Shown here: positions 1 through 11,945 of the stretch, in pieces | Numbering within the stretch: position 1 is the first letter of the stretch | How the letters are laid out: each line of letters starts with the position of its first letter | Source of the DNA: Mugil cephalus | Taxonomy: Eukaryota; Chordata; Actinopteri; Mugiliformes; Mugilidae | Direction of reading: 5' to 3' | DNA: 64,000 bases | Assembly: GCF_022458985.1 (NCBI RefSeq) | Contig: NC_061771.1 | Coordinates: 28,822,001-28,886,000, forward strand | Program-made: the position numbers and the translations under genes | The notes under the pieces: model-generated | Told to the model about the DNA's origin: nothing | What the model saw: only the letters and a program-made list of their open reading frames with translations | Databases searched by the model: none

Positions 1-590
1 CCTGTGTCTTCTTTGTCCATAGCTGTAGCAATCTCTTCCTTGCACTGAGAGTGGGGGCGAGGGCTGTGTCTGGAACATTACTGGCATGAAAGTGGTCAGA
101 ATGATCAGAGAAAGGAATGGTGGTAACCAGGGATGGCTTTTAACAGGTGAGTTAGCGGCTCTAATGACTGAATTAAGCGGTATCATAGGCAGGTGGAGAA
201 CTGTTGATTCAGCTACGAGTGGACAATTGCAGGCCATGAAAGCTGGACAGGGCAAGGGCAGGGCAGAGTGAACAACCAGTGTTTGATGACCAGGCAACGT
301 TGTCCCAAGCTTGCTCAAGGTGTGCACAGAGCTTCAGCAGCACATTCTTCTAAGACTTGTTGCTGTTGTGGAAGAACAACCTTTTCCTCCAGTGCTCCCG
401 TTACACCTTGGCTACGGGCCTTGTGACAAAGTTTAGTAGGCCAGCAATTAGTGCTGTATACAAACAGGTGGAATCTAGTCCATCTCAACAGCTGACAGAA
501 ATGCACAACCTTTTGACCAAGATCAGAACTTCAACCCGTGCTCTCAACACGGCGACGTGCGCTGATTTTGTCCAAAGATCCCTGTCTGTA

Positions 591-660
591 GCGTTGGTGG
601 TATAGTGGTGAGCATAGCTGCCTTCCAAGCAGTTGACCCGGGTTCGATTCCGCCAACGCA
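591..660 (+). tRNA. tRNA-Gly (TCC), copy 1, slightly damaged
   Basis: Matches the vertebrate Gly-TCC gene with A box, anticodon loop CTTCCAA and B box GGTTCGATTCC. Two bases are missing at the junction of T arm and acceptor compared with the intact copies at 2500 and 15578. A TTTT terminator follows within 10 bases. Confidence 0.85.
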
Positions 661-850
661 GCGTTCTTTTGTTTAGCCTAAAGGACGTAAAGATGAGCAA
701 TAACAAAGTGATTTAGTTGCAATTAGTGCTGTACACGAACAGATACGTGCGCAGCAACGCCGCCCAATATACTTGAACGTGTTGAGTACAGTTTTCGATA
801 CATACTCATACATCTGTTTGAGGGTGCATTTGAAAGAAAAACAGCCACTC

Positions 851-928
851 TGTCGGCAGGATTCGAACCTGCGCGGGGAAACCCCAATGGATTCTAGTCC
901 CTCGCCTTAACCACTCGGCCACGACAAC
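851..928 (-). tRNA. tRNA-Ser (AGA), copy 1, damaged end
   Basis: Reverse complement matches the 82-nt vertebrate Ser-AGA gene with its long variable arm. A few bases are missing at the 3' acceptor side and around the anticodon stem compared with the intact copy at 9918-9999. A run of T on the minus strand lies just downstream. Confidence 0.8.
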
Positions 929-1800
929 GCCCTTCCATAGCTCGGATGGGGAATTTCGCTTTTTATTGGTTTTGAGCAAAATGCAGAGCAACGAGGGACC
1001 ATAATCTGGGAGATGGACCACCCCTCTCCGCATTTCCAAAAAACTAAAATTCTTATCATGAAAAGCCAGGTGAGACAACTGCTAAACCATCAAGAGCCAG
1101 ATCAGCAAGGCCAGAGAACAGAGCTTCTGTGGCAGAGCACTTTCTAAGACTTGTTATTGTTGAAGAAAACAGGTCCTGCAGTACAACATGAGTGGGGTGT
1201 GGGGTGAGTGAGGAGCAGTGTTGGCATGAATATGCCAGAATGATCACAGGAAGGAAGAAAGGCACCGACCAACAGTCCGAAGCTGCCCCCACCTCCTCTA
1301 ACATCCTCATTCACACTTGGCCCCTCACCCCCGCATTTCCCAAACTACCACCTCATCATGACTAGCCAGTTGAGAAAGCAGGTAGACCCACCGGACCCGG
1401 ATCAGCAAGGCCAGAGACAATACATATCAACCCAGACTGCTGAGGTGTGTGCAGAGCTTGTGTAAACATTACGCTAAAGTAAGTTTAAGTGTAAATTGTC
1501 GTTGTTGTGCAAGAACAGGATCGAGAGGAATGTCACTGCATACGCAGTGAAAAGCTGAAAATGATCAGTGAAAAGAATCAGTGGTACTCACCCACAAAGG
1601 CCAACCCCTTCCTCTAATTTCCCATTTACATGCGTCTTCCCACTCCAAGTGACACATTTAGTGGGCTAGCAATTAGCGCTGTGCACAAACCGAGTGCAAA
1701 CCAGTAACCTTCCTACAGCTCTTTGCTGACATCACCAAGAATGCACAAGGTGCGTACTGATTGCACTGCAGTTTGCGTGTCATTCTTACACCCTTGCACA

Positions 1801-1869
1801 GGGGATGTAGCTCAGTGGTAGAGCGCATGCTTGCATGTTGAGGCCCCGGGTTCAATCCCGGCATCTCCA
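1801..1869 (+). tRNA. tRNA-Ala (TGC), copy 1, damaged
   Basis: Matches Ala-TGC but is 69 nt instead of 72: single bases are missing in the anticodon loop, the anticodon 3' stem and the T arm. These may be consensus errors. Confidence 0.8.
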
Positions 1870-2499
1870 GCTTTAGCTTGCTGTCTCAATGTTTGTTAAC
1901 ACCGCATGGAGACCCAAGCGACAATGACGACAACTGTGTCTTCTTTGTCCTAGCTGTAGCAATCTCTTCCTTGCACCGAGAGGGGGGACGAGGGGTGTGT
2001 CTGAACATTACTGGCATGAAAGGGTCAGATGATCAGAAGAAAGGAAAGGTGGTTTTAACAGGTGAGTTAGCGCTCTAATGACTGAATTTAAGCGGTATCA
2101 TAGGCAGGTTGGAGAACTGTTGATTCAGCTACGAGTGGACAATTGCAGGCCATGAAAGTGGACAGGGCAAGGGCAGGCAGAGTGAACAACCAGTGTTTGA
2201 TGACAGGCAACGTTGTCCAAGCTTGCTCAAGGTGTGCACAGAGCTTCAGCAGCACATTTCTTTCTAAGACTTGTTGCTGTTGTGGAAGAACAACCTTTTC
2301 TCCAGTGCTCCCGTTTACACTTGGCTACGGCCCTTGTGACAAAGTTTAGTAGGCCAGCAATTAGTGCTGTATACAAACAGTGGAATTAGTCCATCTCAAC
2401 GCTGAAGAAATGCACAGACCTTTTGACCAAGATCAGAACTTCAAGCCCGTGCTCTCAACACGGCGAGTGGCTGATTTTGTCCAAGATCCCCTGTCTGTA

Positions 2500-2571
2500 G
2501 CGTTGGTGGTATAGTGGTGAGCATAGCTGCCTTCCAAGCAGTTGACCCGGGTTCGATTCCCGGCCAACGCA
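2500..2571 (+). tRNA. tRNA-Gly (TCC), copy 2, intact
   Basis: Full 72-nt cloverleaf: acceptor GCGTTGG pairs with CCAACGC, anticodon TCC, B box GGTTCGATTCC. The Pol III terminator TTTT follows in CGTTCTTTTG. Confidence 0.95.
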
Positions 2572-2760
2572 GCGTTCTTTTGTTTAGCCTAAAGGACTGT
2601 AAAGATGAGCATAAAGATAAGGCAATTAGTGCTGTACACGAACAGATACAGTCGCAGCAACAGCTGTGATGCCGCCAATATACTTTGAAGTGTTGAGTAC
2701 ATTTTCATACATACTCATACATCTGTTTGAGGGTGCATTTGAAAGAGAAAAACAGCCACT

Positions 2761-2841
2761 CGTTGTCGGCAGGATTCGAACCTGCGCGGGAAACCCCAAT
2801 GGATTTCTAGTCCATCGCCTTAACCACTCGGCCACGACAAC
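2761..2841 (-). tRNA. tRNA-Ser (AGA), copy 2, near-intact
   Basis: Ser-AGA with long variable arm; one G is missing from the variable-arm G run compared with the 82-nt copy at 9918-9999. A T run follows on the minus strand. Confidence 0.9.
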
Positions 2842-3699
2842 CCCTTCCATAGCTCGGATGGGAATTTTCGCTTTTTTATTTGTTTTAGCAAAATGCAGAG
2901 CAACGAGGACCATAATCTGGGAGATGGACCACCCCTCTCCGCATTTCCAAAAACTAAAATTCTTATCATGAAAGCCAGGTGAGACAACTGCTAACCCATC
3001 AAGAGCCAGATCAGCAAGGCCAGAGAACAGAGCTTCTGTGGCAGAGCACTTTCTAAGACTTGTTATTGTTGAAGAAAACAGGTCCGCAGTACAACATGAG
3101 TTGGGTGTGGGGTGAGTGAGGAGCAGTGTTGGCATGAATATGCCAGAATGATCACGGAAGGAAGAAAGGCACCGACCAACAGTCAAGCTGCCCCCCCCTC
3201 TAACATCCTCATTCACACCTTGCCCCTCACCCCCGCATTTCCCAAACTACCACGCTCATCATGACTAGCCAGTTGAGAAAGCAGGTAGACCCACCGGGAC
3301 CCGATCAGCAAGGCCAGAGGACAATACAAATCAACCCGGATGCTGAGGTGTGTGCAGAGCTTGTGTAGAACATTAGCTAAAGTAGTTTAAGTGTAATACT
3401 TGTCGTTGTTGTGCAAGAACAGGATCGAGAGAATGTCACTGCAGTACGCAGTGAAAAGCTGAAAATGATCAGTGAAAGAATCATGGTACTCACCCACAAA
3501 GGCCAACCCCTTCCTCTAATGTTCCCATTACACTGGTCTCCCACTCCAAGTGACACAATTTAGTGGGCTAGCAATTAGCGCTGTGCACAAACCGAGTGCA
3601 AACCAGTAACTTCCTACAGCCTTTGCTGACATCAACCCAAAATCACCCAAAATGCTACGATTGCACTGCAGTTTCGTGTCATTCTTACACCCTTGCACA

Positions 3700-3767
3700 G
3701 GGATGTAGCTCAGTGGTAAGCGCATGCTTTGCATGTATGAGGCCCGGGTTCAATCCCGGCATCTCCA
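3700..3767 (+). tRNA. tRNA-Ala (TGC), copy 2, damaged
   Basis: Ala-TGC with an intact anticodon arm but single-base losses in the acceptor, D arm (GTGGTAAGC) and T arm. Confidence 0.75.
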
Positions 3768-4189
3768 GCTTAGTTCTGCTCAATTTGTTAAAACCCGCAT
3801 GGAGACCCAGCACAACTGACGACCAACTGTGTCTCTTTGTCCTAGCGTAGCATCTCTCCTGCCGAGGGGGGACGAGGGTGTGTCTGAACATTACGGCATG
3901 AAGTGGTCGAATGATCAGAAAGGAAAGTGGAAAACCAGGTGAGTAGCGCTCTAATGACTGAATTAAGCGGTACATAGAGGTTGGAAACTGTGATTCCTAC
4001 GAGTGGACAATTGCAGGCATGAAAGCTGACAGGGCAGGGAGGGGAGTGAACAACCAGTGTTTGATGACCACAACGTTGTCCCAAGCTGCTCAAGGTGTAC
4101 GAGCTCAGCAGCACATTTCTTCAAGACTTGTTGGTTGTGGAAGAACAAACCTTTCCTCCGTGCTCCCGTTTACCCTCCTACGGGCCCTT

Positions 4190-4440
4190 ACAATTAGACC
4201 CAATATCAAACAAACAAACTGCCACTCAACAGCAAAAACACAACCTTTACCAAATCAAACTCAACCCGTCTCAACCCGGGAACCCTATTTTCCAAAGACC
4301 CCCAACAAATTAAAACCCCCACATTACCCCACCCCCAACCACGCGTTTACCAAACAAAACAAAAATTGCAAACAAAACAACAGATACATCGCAGAACAGC
4401 CTTCCCCAAAACTTGGAGGTGGACAATTTTAAAACCATAC
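4190..4440 (+). pseudogene. Corrupted position of the Gly gene in unit 3
   Basis: At the place where unit 3 should carry tRNA-Gly the sequence becomes A/C-rich and almost free of G. Short matches to the normal unit remain in order (for example around TTTTCCAAAGACCCCC), but no Gly cloverleaf can be recognised. It is either a strongly mutated copy or a consensus artefact. Confidence 0.5.
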
Positions 4441-4469
4441 AATGTTAGGGCATTAAAAGAAAAACAGCC

Positions 4470-4530
4470 ACTTGCCAGATCAACTGCGGGGAAACCCAAT
4501 GGATTTTGTCCAAAATCCCCGCCCTTATAG
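4470..4530 (-). pseudogene. Degenerate tRNA-Ser of unit 3
   Basis: The flank AAAAACAGCCACT and parts of the Ser gene (variable arm CGGGGAAACCC, then CAATGGATTT) are present, but the T arm, D arm and acceptor are scrambled or missing. Confidence 0.6.
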
Positions 4531-5207
4531 CTGGAAGGGGTTTTTCCCGGGTTTTTTTTTGTTTAGCAAAATGAGAGCAAGAGGCAATCTGGGATGCCAC
4601 CCTTCCGCTTCAAAAATTTTAAATTTTTCATAAACTAACACTGTAACCCTAAAGAGAAACAGGCCAGGAACGCCTGGCGGATTCAAGATTTTATTGTTAA
4701 ATAACCAAACGCCTTTCCAAGTGGGGGTGGGGAAATTTTGCTAATTGGATGACAATGAGAGAAGGGACCAAGCCCCGCCCCCTCCCAATCCCAACACCGA
4801 CCCGCTTCCCAATCAGACTAGCCGTTGAGAAAGCAGTAGACCCACGGCCCGGGTCAGCAAGGCCAAGGACAATCAAATCAACCGGGTGCGAGGGTGTGCA
4901 GAGCTTGTGTAGAATAGAAAGTAGTTAAGTGTAATATTGTGTTGTGTGCAAGAACAGGACGAGAGGAAGTCACTGCAGTACGCAGTGAAAAGCTGAAAAT
5001 GATCTGAAAAGAATCAGGTCCCCAAAGGCCAACCCTTCCTCTAGTCCCATTTACACTGCGTCTTCCCACTCCAAGTGACACAATTTGTGGCTAGCAATTA
5101 GCGCTGTGCACAAACCGATGCAACAGTAACTTCCTACAGCTTGCTGACATCAACCCCATGCACAAGGGTACGATGCACTGCAGTTCGTGTCATTTTACAC
5201 CTTGCCA

Positions 5208-5270
5208 GGGATGTACTCAGTGTAGAGGCATGCTTTGCAGTATGAGCCCCGGTCAAACCCGGGATCTCAC
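5208..5270 (+). pseudogene. Degenerate tRNA-Ala of unit 3
   Basis: Ala-TGC order is recognisable, including the anticodon region TGCTTTGCA, but it is about nine bases short, with losses in the D arm, T arm and acceptor. Confidence 0.65.
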
Positions 5271-5832
5271 TTAGCTTGCTGTCTCATTTTTAACACCGCA
5301 GGGGACCAAGGACAACTGAGACACTGTGTCTCTTTGTCCTAGCGTACATCTCTCTTGCCGAGAGGGGGGCGGGGTGTTGGAAATACTGGCTGAAAGTGGC
5401 AAATGATAGAGAAAGAAGGGGTACAGGAATTGCCTTTACAGGTGAGTTACGCTCTGACTGAATTAACGGTATCATAGCAGGTTGAGAACTGTTGATCAGC
5501 TACGATGGAATTGCAGGCCAGAAAGCTGACAGGGCAAGGGCAGGAAGTGAAAACCGTGTTTGATGACCAGGCAACGTTGTCCCAAGCTTGCTAAGTGTCA
5601 CAAGCTTCAGCAGCACATTTCTTTCAAGACTTTTGCGTTGTGAAAAACAACCTTTTCTCATGCTCCCGTTTACACTTGCTACGGCCTTTGACAAGTTTAG
5701 TAGGCCAGATTAGTGCGTATACAAACAGTGGAATCTATCCATCTCAAAGCTACAAAATGCAAGACCTTTTGCCAAAGAACTTCAAGCCGTCCTCAACGGG
5801 AGTGCGTGATTTGTCCAAAGATCCCTGCTGTA

Positions 5833-5895
5833 GGTGGTGTATAGTGGTAGCATAGCTGCCTTCCAAGCATTGACCGGTTCGATTCCCGGCAGAGC
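5833..5895 (+). pseudogene. Degenerate tRNA-Gly of unit 4
   Basis: The Gly core with anticodon arm TGCCTTCCAAGCA is present, but the acceptor 5' strand is gone and several single bases are missing in the D and T arms. Confidence 0.65.
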
Positions 5896-6064
5896 GTCTT
5901 TTGTTTAGCCTAAAGGACTTAAAGTGAGCAAAAACAAAGTGGATTAGTTGCAAATTTGTGCTTCACGAACAGATACAGTGCGCACAACGCCGCAATTACT
6001 TTGAAGTGTGATACTTTGATACAACTCAACATTGTTTGAGGTATTTGAAAAGAAAACAGCCACT

Positions 6065-6138
6065 CGTTGTCGGCGGATTCGAACCTGCGCGGGAACCCCA
6101 AGGATTTAGTCCTCGCTTAACCACTCGGCCACGACAAC
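6065..6138 (-). pseudogene. Damaged tRNA-Ser (AGA), unit 4
   Basis: Ser gene of 74 nt instead of 82. Acceptor and D arm are readable, but bases are lost in the T arm, variable arm and anticodon stem. The damage matches the poor base quality of this stretch. Confidence 0.65.
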
Positions 6139-6928
6139 CCCTCCATACTCGGATGGGATTTTCGCTTTAAGGTTTTAAAGCAAGAGAGCAACGAGGACCA
6201 TAATCTGGAGATGGACCACCCTCTCGCTTTCCAAAAAACTAAAATTCTATCAGAAAACCAGGTAGACACTGCTAAACCATCAAGAGCATCAGCAAGGCCA
6301 GAGAACAAGCTCTGTGGCAAGCACTTTCTAAGCTTGTTTTTGTTGAAGAAAAGGTCCGCGTACAACTGAGTGGGTGTGGGTGAGTGAGAGAGTGTGCATA
6401 ATGCCAAATGTCACAGGAAGGAAGAAAGGCACGACCAACGTCCGAGCTGCCCCACCCCCTAAATCCCTTCACACCTTGGCCCCACCCCCGCATTTCCAAC
6501 TACCACGCTATCATGAAGCAGTTGAGAAAGAGGTAGACCCCGGACCCCGGGTCAGCAAGCCGAGACAATACAAATCAACCCAGGATGCGAGGTGTGGCAA
6601 GCTTGTGTAAACTTAGCTAAAGTAAGTTTAAGTTATACTTCGTGTGTGCAAGAACAGGCGAGAGAATGCAGCAGTACGCATGAAAAGCTGAAAATGCGTG
6701 AAAAGATCTGGTACTCACCACAAGGCCAACCTTCTCTAATGTCCCATTTACACTGCGCCTTCCCACTCCAAGTGACACAATTTAGTGGGCTAGCAATTAG
6801 CGCTGTGCACAAACCGAGTGCAAACCAGTAACCTTCCTACAGCTCTTTGCTGACATCAACCCAAGAATGCACAAGGTGCGTACCTGATTGCACTGCAGTT
6901 TGCTGTGTCATTCTTACACCCTTGCACA

Positions 6929-7000
6929 GGGGATGTAGCTCAGTGGTAGAGCGCATGCTTTGCATGTATGAGGCCCCGGGTTCAATCCCCGGCATCTCCA
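6929..7000 (+). tRNA. tRNA-Ala (TGC), intact
   Basis: Full 72-nt Ala gene: acceptor GGGGATG pairs with CATCTCC (one G-T), anticodon loop TTTGCAT, B box GGTTCAATCC. No run of four T follows closely; the next bases are GCTTTAGCTTGC. Confidence 0.95.
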
Positions 7001-7190
7001 GCTTTAGCTTGCTGTCTCAATGTTTGTTAACACCCGCATGGAGACCCAAGCGACAACTGACGACCAACTGTGTCTTCTTTGTCCATAGCTGTAGCAATCT
7101 CTTCCTTGCACTGAGAGGGGGGACGAGGGGTGTGTCTGGAACATTACTGGCATGAAAAGGGGCAGAATGATCAAGAAAGGGAAAGGGAAA

Positions 7191-7210
7191 AAAAAAAAAA
7201 AAAAAAAAAA
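7191..7210 (+). repeat. A-homopolymer inside one array unit
   Basis: A run of about 20 A breaks a stretch that in other units reads GGAAAGGTGGTAACCAGG. No other unit has it, which suggests a consensus filler or local slippage rather than a real element. Confidence 0.7.
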
Positions 7211-7680
7211 CCAGGCAATTGCCTTTTAACAGGTGAGTTAGCGGCTCTAATGACGAATTTAAGCGGTATCATAGGCAGGTTGGAGAACTGTTGAAATTTA
7301 GCTACGAGTGGACAATTGCAGGCCATGAAAGCGGACAGGGGGAAGCAGGGCAGATGAACAACCAGTTTTGATGACCAGGCAACTTGTCCCAAGCTTGCTC
7401 AAGGTGTGCACAGAGCTTCAGCAGCACATTTCTTTCTAAGACTTGTTGCTGTTGTGGAAGAACAACCTTTTCCTCCAGTGCTCCCGTTTACCCCCTTGGC
7501 TACGGGCCTTGTGACAAAGTTTAGTAGGCCAGCAATTAGTGCTGTATACAAACAGGTGGAATCTTTGTCCATCTCAACAGCTGACAGAAATGCACAGAAC
7601 CTTTTGACCAAGATCAGAACTTCAAGCCCCTGCCTCAACACGGCGAGTGCGCTGATTTTGTCCAAAGATCCCTGTCTGTA

Positions 7681-7749
7681 GCGTTGGTGGTATAGTGGTG
7701 AGCATAGCTGCCTTCCAACAGTTGACCCGGTTCGATTCCCGCCAACGCA
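7681..7749 (+). tRNA. tRNA-Gly (TCC), lightly damaged
   Basis: Gly-TCC with three single G losses, one each in the anticodon 3' stem, T arm and acceptor, giving 69 nt. TTTT follows. Confidence 0.8.
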
Positions 7750-7945
7750 GCGTTCTTTTGTTTAGCCTAAAGGACTGTAAAGATGAGCAATAAAAGGGAA
7801 AATTCAATTAGTGCTGTACACGAACAGATACAGTTCGCAGCAACCAGCTGTGAGCCGCCCCAAAATAAATTGAAGTGTTGAGTACAATTTTTCTAAAAAC
7901 TCATACATCTGTTTGAGGTGCATTTGAAAGAGAAAAACAGCCACT

Positions 7946-8026
7946 CGTTTTCGGGAGGATTCGAACCTGCGCGGGAAAACCCCAATGATTTCTAGTCCAT
8001 CGCCTTAACCACTCGGCCACGACAAC
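7946..8026 (-). tRNA. tRNA-Ser (AGA), lightly damaged
   Basis: Ser-AGA of 81 nt with substitutions at the acceptor 3' side (CGTTTTCGGG in place of CGTTGTCGGC on the plus strand) and small changes in the variable arm. Confidence 0.8.
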
Positions 8027-8919
8027 ACCCTTCCATAGCTCGGGATGGGGGAATTTTCGCTTTTTTATTTGGTTTAAGCAAAAGCAGAGCAACGAGGGAC
8101 CATAATCTGGGGGATGGACCACCCCTCCTCCGCATTTCCAAAAAACTAAAATTCTTATCATGAAAAGCCAGGTGAGACAACTGCTAAACCCTCAAGAGCC
8201 AGATCAAACAAGGCCAAGAACAAGCTTCTGTGGCAGAGCACTTTCTAAAACTTGTTATTGTTTGAAAAAACAGTCCCCGCAGTACAACATGAGTGGGGTG
8301 TGGGTGAGTGAGGACAGTGTTGGCATGAATATGCCAGAATGATCACAGGAAGGAAGAAAGGCAAACCCACCAACAGTCCGAAGCTGCCCCCCACCTCCTC
8401 TAACATCCTCATTCACAAACCTGGCCCCTCACCCCCGCATTTCCCAAACTACCACGCTCATCATGACTAGCCAGTTGAGAAAGCAGGTAGACCCCAAACC
8501 CGGGACCCGATCAGCAAGGGGCCCGAGGACAATACAAATCAACCCAGGATTTCTGAAGGGGTGTGCAGAGCTTGTGTAGAACATTACGCTAAAGTAATTT
8601 AAGTGTAATACTTGTCTTGTTGTGCAAGAACAGGATCGAGAGGAATGTCCTGCAGTACGCAGTGAAAAGCTGAAAATGATCAGTGAAAAGAATCAGTGGG
8701 ACTCACCCACAAAGGCCAACCCTTCCTCTAATGTTCCCATTTACACTGCGTCTTCCCACTCCAAGTGACACAATTTAGTGGGCTAGCAATTAGCGTGTGC
8801 ACAAACCGAGGCAAACCAGTAACCTTCCTACAGCTCTTTGCTGACATCAAACCCAAGAAATGCACAAGGTGCGACCTGATTGCACTGCAGTTTGCCGTGT
8901 CATTTTACACCCTTGCACA

Positions 8920-8990
8920 GGGGATGTAGCTCAGTGGTAAGCGCAAAGCTTTGCATGTATGAGGCCCCGGTTCAATCCCCGGCATCTCCA
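8920..8990 (+). tRNA. tRNA-Ala (TGC), lightly damaged
   Basis: Ala-TGC, 71 nt, with a G loss in the D arm, an altered anticodon 5' stem (CAAAGC) and one G lost in the T arm. Confidence 0.8.
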
Positions 8991-9654
8991 GCTTTAGCTT
9001 GCTGTCTCAATGTTTTTTAACACCCGCATGGAGACCCAAGCGACAACTGACGACCAACTGTGTCTTCTTTGTCCTAGCGTAGCAATCTCTTCCTTGCCCC
9101 TGAGAGGGGGGACGAGGGCTGTGTCTGAACATTACTGGCATGAAAGTGGTCAGAATGATCAGAGAAAGGAAGGGGTAACCAGGTAATTTGGGCCTTTAAC
9201 AAAGGGGAGTTAGCGGCTCTAATGACTGAATTTAAGCGGTATCAAAGGCAGGTTGGAGAACTGTTGATTCAGCTACAGTGGACAATTGCAGGCCATGAAA
9301 GCTGGACAGGGCAAGGGGAGGGCAGAGTGAACAACCAGTGTTTTATGACCAGGCAACGTTGTCCCAAGCTTGCTCAAAGGTGTGCACATAGCTTCAGCAG
9401 CACATTTCTTTCTAAAAACTTGTTGCTGTTGTGGAAGAACAACCTTTCCTCCAGTGCTCCCGTTTACACCTTGGCTACGGCCTTGTGACAAAGTTAGTAG
9501 GCCAGCAATTAGTGCAGTATACAAACAGGTGGAATCTAGTCCATCTCAACACTGACAGAAATGCACAGACCTTTTGACCAAGATCAAACTTTTAAGCCCG
9601 TGCTCTCCAACACGGCGATGTGCGCTGATTTTGTCCAAAGATCCCCTGTCTGTA

Positions 9655-9727
9655 GCGTTGGTGGTAATAGTGGTGAGCATAGCTGCCTTCCAAGCAGTTG
9701 ACCCGGGTTCGATTCCCGGCCAACGCA
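9655..9727 (+). tRNA. tRNA-Gly (TCC), one extra base
   Basis: Gly-TCC of 73 nt with one extra A in the A box (GGTAATAG); otherwise identical to the intact copies. TTTT follows. Confidence 0.9.
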
Positions 9728-9917
9728 GCGTTCTTTTTGTTTAGCCTAAAGGACTGTAAAGATGAGCAAATAAGCAATTAGTGCTGTACCCCGAACAGAT
9801 ACAGTGCGCAGCAACTAGCTGTGATGCCGCCAATCATACTGTGAAGTGTTGAGTACAATTTTGCAAAACATACTCATACATCTGTTGAGGTGCATTTGAA
9901 AGAGAAAAACAGCCACT

Positions 9918-9999
9918 CGTTGTCGGCAGGATTCGAACCTGCGCGGGGAAACCCCAATGGATTTCTAGTCCATCGCCTTAACCACTCGGCCACGACAAC
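9918..9999 (-). tRNA. tRNA-Ser (AGA), intact
   Basis: Complete 82-nt Ser gene with paired acceptor, anticodon loop CTAGAAA and a long variable arm (TTGGGGTTTCCCCGC). Reading on along the minus strand, TTTTT follows within about 15 nt as terminator. Confidence 0.95.
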
Positions 10000-10859
10000 A
10001 CCCTTCCCATAGCTCGGATGGGGAATTTTCGCTTTTTTTATTTGTTTTAAGCAAAATGCAAGCAACGAGGACCATAATCTGGGAGATGGACCACCCCTCC
10101 CATTTCCAAAAAACTAAAATTCTTATCATAAAGCCAGGTGAGACAACTGCTAACCACAGAGCCAGATCCCGCAGGCCAAGAACAGGCCCGGGCAGAGCCT
10201 TTCTAAGACTTGTTATGTTAAGAAAACGGTCCTCATACAACATGAAATGGGGGGGGTGAGTGAGGAGCATGTTGGCATGAATTGCCAGAATGATCACGGA
10301 GAGAAAGGCACGACCAACACCCAAGCTGCCCCCACCTCCTCTAACATCCTCATTCACACCTTGGCCCCTCACCCCCGCATTTCCAACTACCACGCCATCT
10401 GACTAGCCTGAGAAAGCAGGTAGACCCACCGGACCCCGGATCAGCAAGGCCAGAGGACAATACAAATCAACCCGGATTGCGAAAGGGGTGTGCAGAGCTT
10501 GTGTAGAACATTACGCTAAAGTAAGTTTAAAGTGTAATACTTGTCGTTGTTGTTGCAAGAACAGGATCGAGAGGAATGTCACTGCAGTACGCAGTGAAAA
10601 GCTGAAAATGATCATGAAAAGAATCAGTGGTACTCACACCCACAAAGGCCAACCCCTTCCTCTAATGTTCCCATTTACACTGCGTCTTCCCACTCCAATG
10701 ACACAATTTAGTGGGCTAGCAATTAGCCTGTGGGACAAACCGAGTGCAAACCAGTAAACCTTCCTAAAAGCTCTTTGCTGACATCAACCCGGGGAAAGCA
10801 CAAGGTGCACCAAAATTGCACTGCAGTTTGCCGTGTCATTCTTACAAACCCCTTTCACA

Positions 10860-10930
10860 GGGATGTAGCTCAGTGGGAGAGCGCATGCTTTGCATGTATG
10901 AGGCCCCGGGTTCAATCCCCGGCATCTCCA
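10860..10930 (+). tRNA. tRNA-Ala (TGC), near-intact
   Basis: Ala-TGC, 71 nt. One G is missing at the 5' end and one D-loop base is changed (GTGGGAGAG). Confidence 0.9.
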
Positions 10931-11589
10931 GCTTTAGCTTGCTGTCTCAATGTTTGTTAACACCCGCATGGAGACCCAAGCGACAACTGACGACCAACTG
11001 TGTCTTCTTTGTCCATAGCTGTAGCAATCTCTTCCTTGCACTGAGAGGGGGGACAGGGTGTGTCCTGGAACATTACGGCATGAAAGTGGGCAAATGATCA
11101 GAGAAAGGAAAGGTGGAACCAGGGCAATTGGCCTTTTAACAGGTGAGTTAGCGGCTCTAATGACTGATTTAAGCGGTACATAGGCAGGTTGGAGAACTGT
11201 TGATTCAGCTACGAGTGGACAATTGCAGGCCATGAAAGCTGGACAGGGCAAGGGCAGGCAGAGTGAACAACATGTTTGATGAAACCAGGGAACGTTGTCC
11301 CAAGCTTTTCTCAAGGTGGCACCCGAGCTTCAGCAGCACATTTCTTTCTAAGACTTGTTGCTGTTGTGGGAAAAACAACCTTTTCCTCCAGTGCTCCCGT
11401 TACACCTTGGCTACGGGCCTTGTGACAAAGTTTAGTAGGCCAGCAATTTGTGCGTATACAAACAGGTGGAATCTAGTCCATCTCAACACTGACAGAAATG
11501 CACAGACCTTTTTACCAAGATCAGAACTTCAAGCCCGTGCTCTCAACACGGCGAGTGCGCTGATTTTGTCCAAAGATCCCCTGTCTGTA

Positions 11590-11662
11590 GCGATGGTGGT
11601 ATAGTGGGGGAGCAAGCGCCTTCCAAGCAGTTTTACCCGGGTTTTGATTCCCGGCCAACGCA
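11590..11662 (+). tRNA. tRNA-Gly (TCC), damaged
   Basis: Gly order and anticodon TTCCAA are intact, but the D arm (AGTGGGGGAGCAAGC) and T arm (GGTTTTGATTCC) carry changes that would weaken the cloverleaf and B box. Confidence 0.75.
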
Positions 11663-11863
11663 GCGTTCTTTTGTTTAGCCTAAAGGACTGTAAAGATAGC
11701 AAAACAAAATGGATTAAGTTTGCAATTAGTGCTGTACACGAACAGATACAGTTCGCAGCAACCAGCTTGACGCCGCCAATAGTACTTTTAACGTGTTGAG
11801 TACATTTTCGTATACAACTCATACATCTGTTTGAGGGTGCATTGAAAGAGAAAAACAGCCACT

Positions 11864-11945
11864 CGTTGTCGGCAGGATTCGAACCTGCGCGGGGAAACCC
11901 CAATGGATTTCTAGTCCATCGCCTTAAACCAATCGCCACGACAAC
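11864..11945 (-). tRNA. tRNA-Ser (AGA), minor damage
   Basis: 82-nt Ser gene with compensating single-base changes in the D arm only (plus strand CCTTAAACCAATCGCC). Confidence 0.88.

Noticed and set aside
2626-3216. Open frames of 100-200 codons across the tRNA array
   Set aside because: They run through tRNA genes and spacer, change frame between units and have no recognisable domain.
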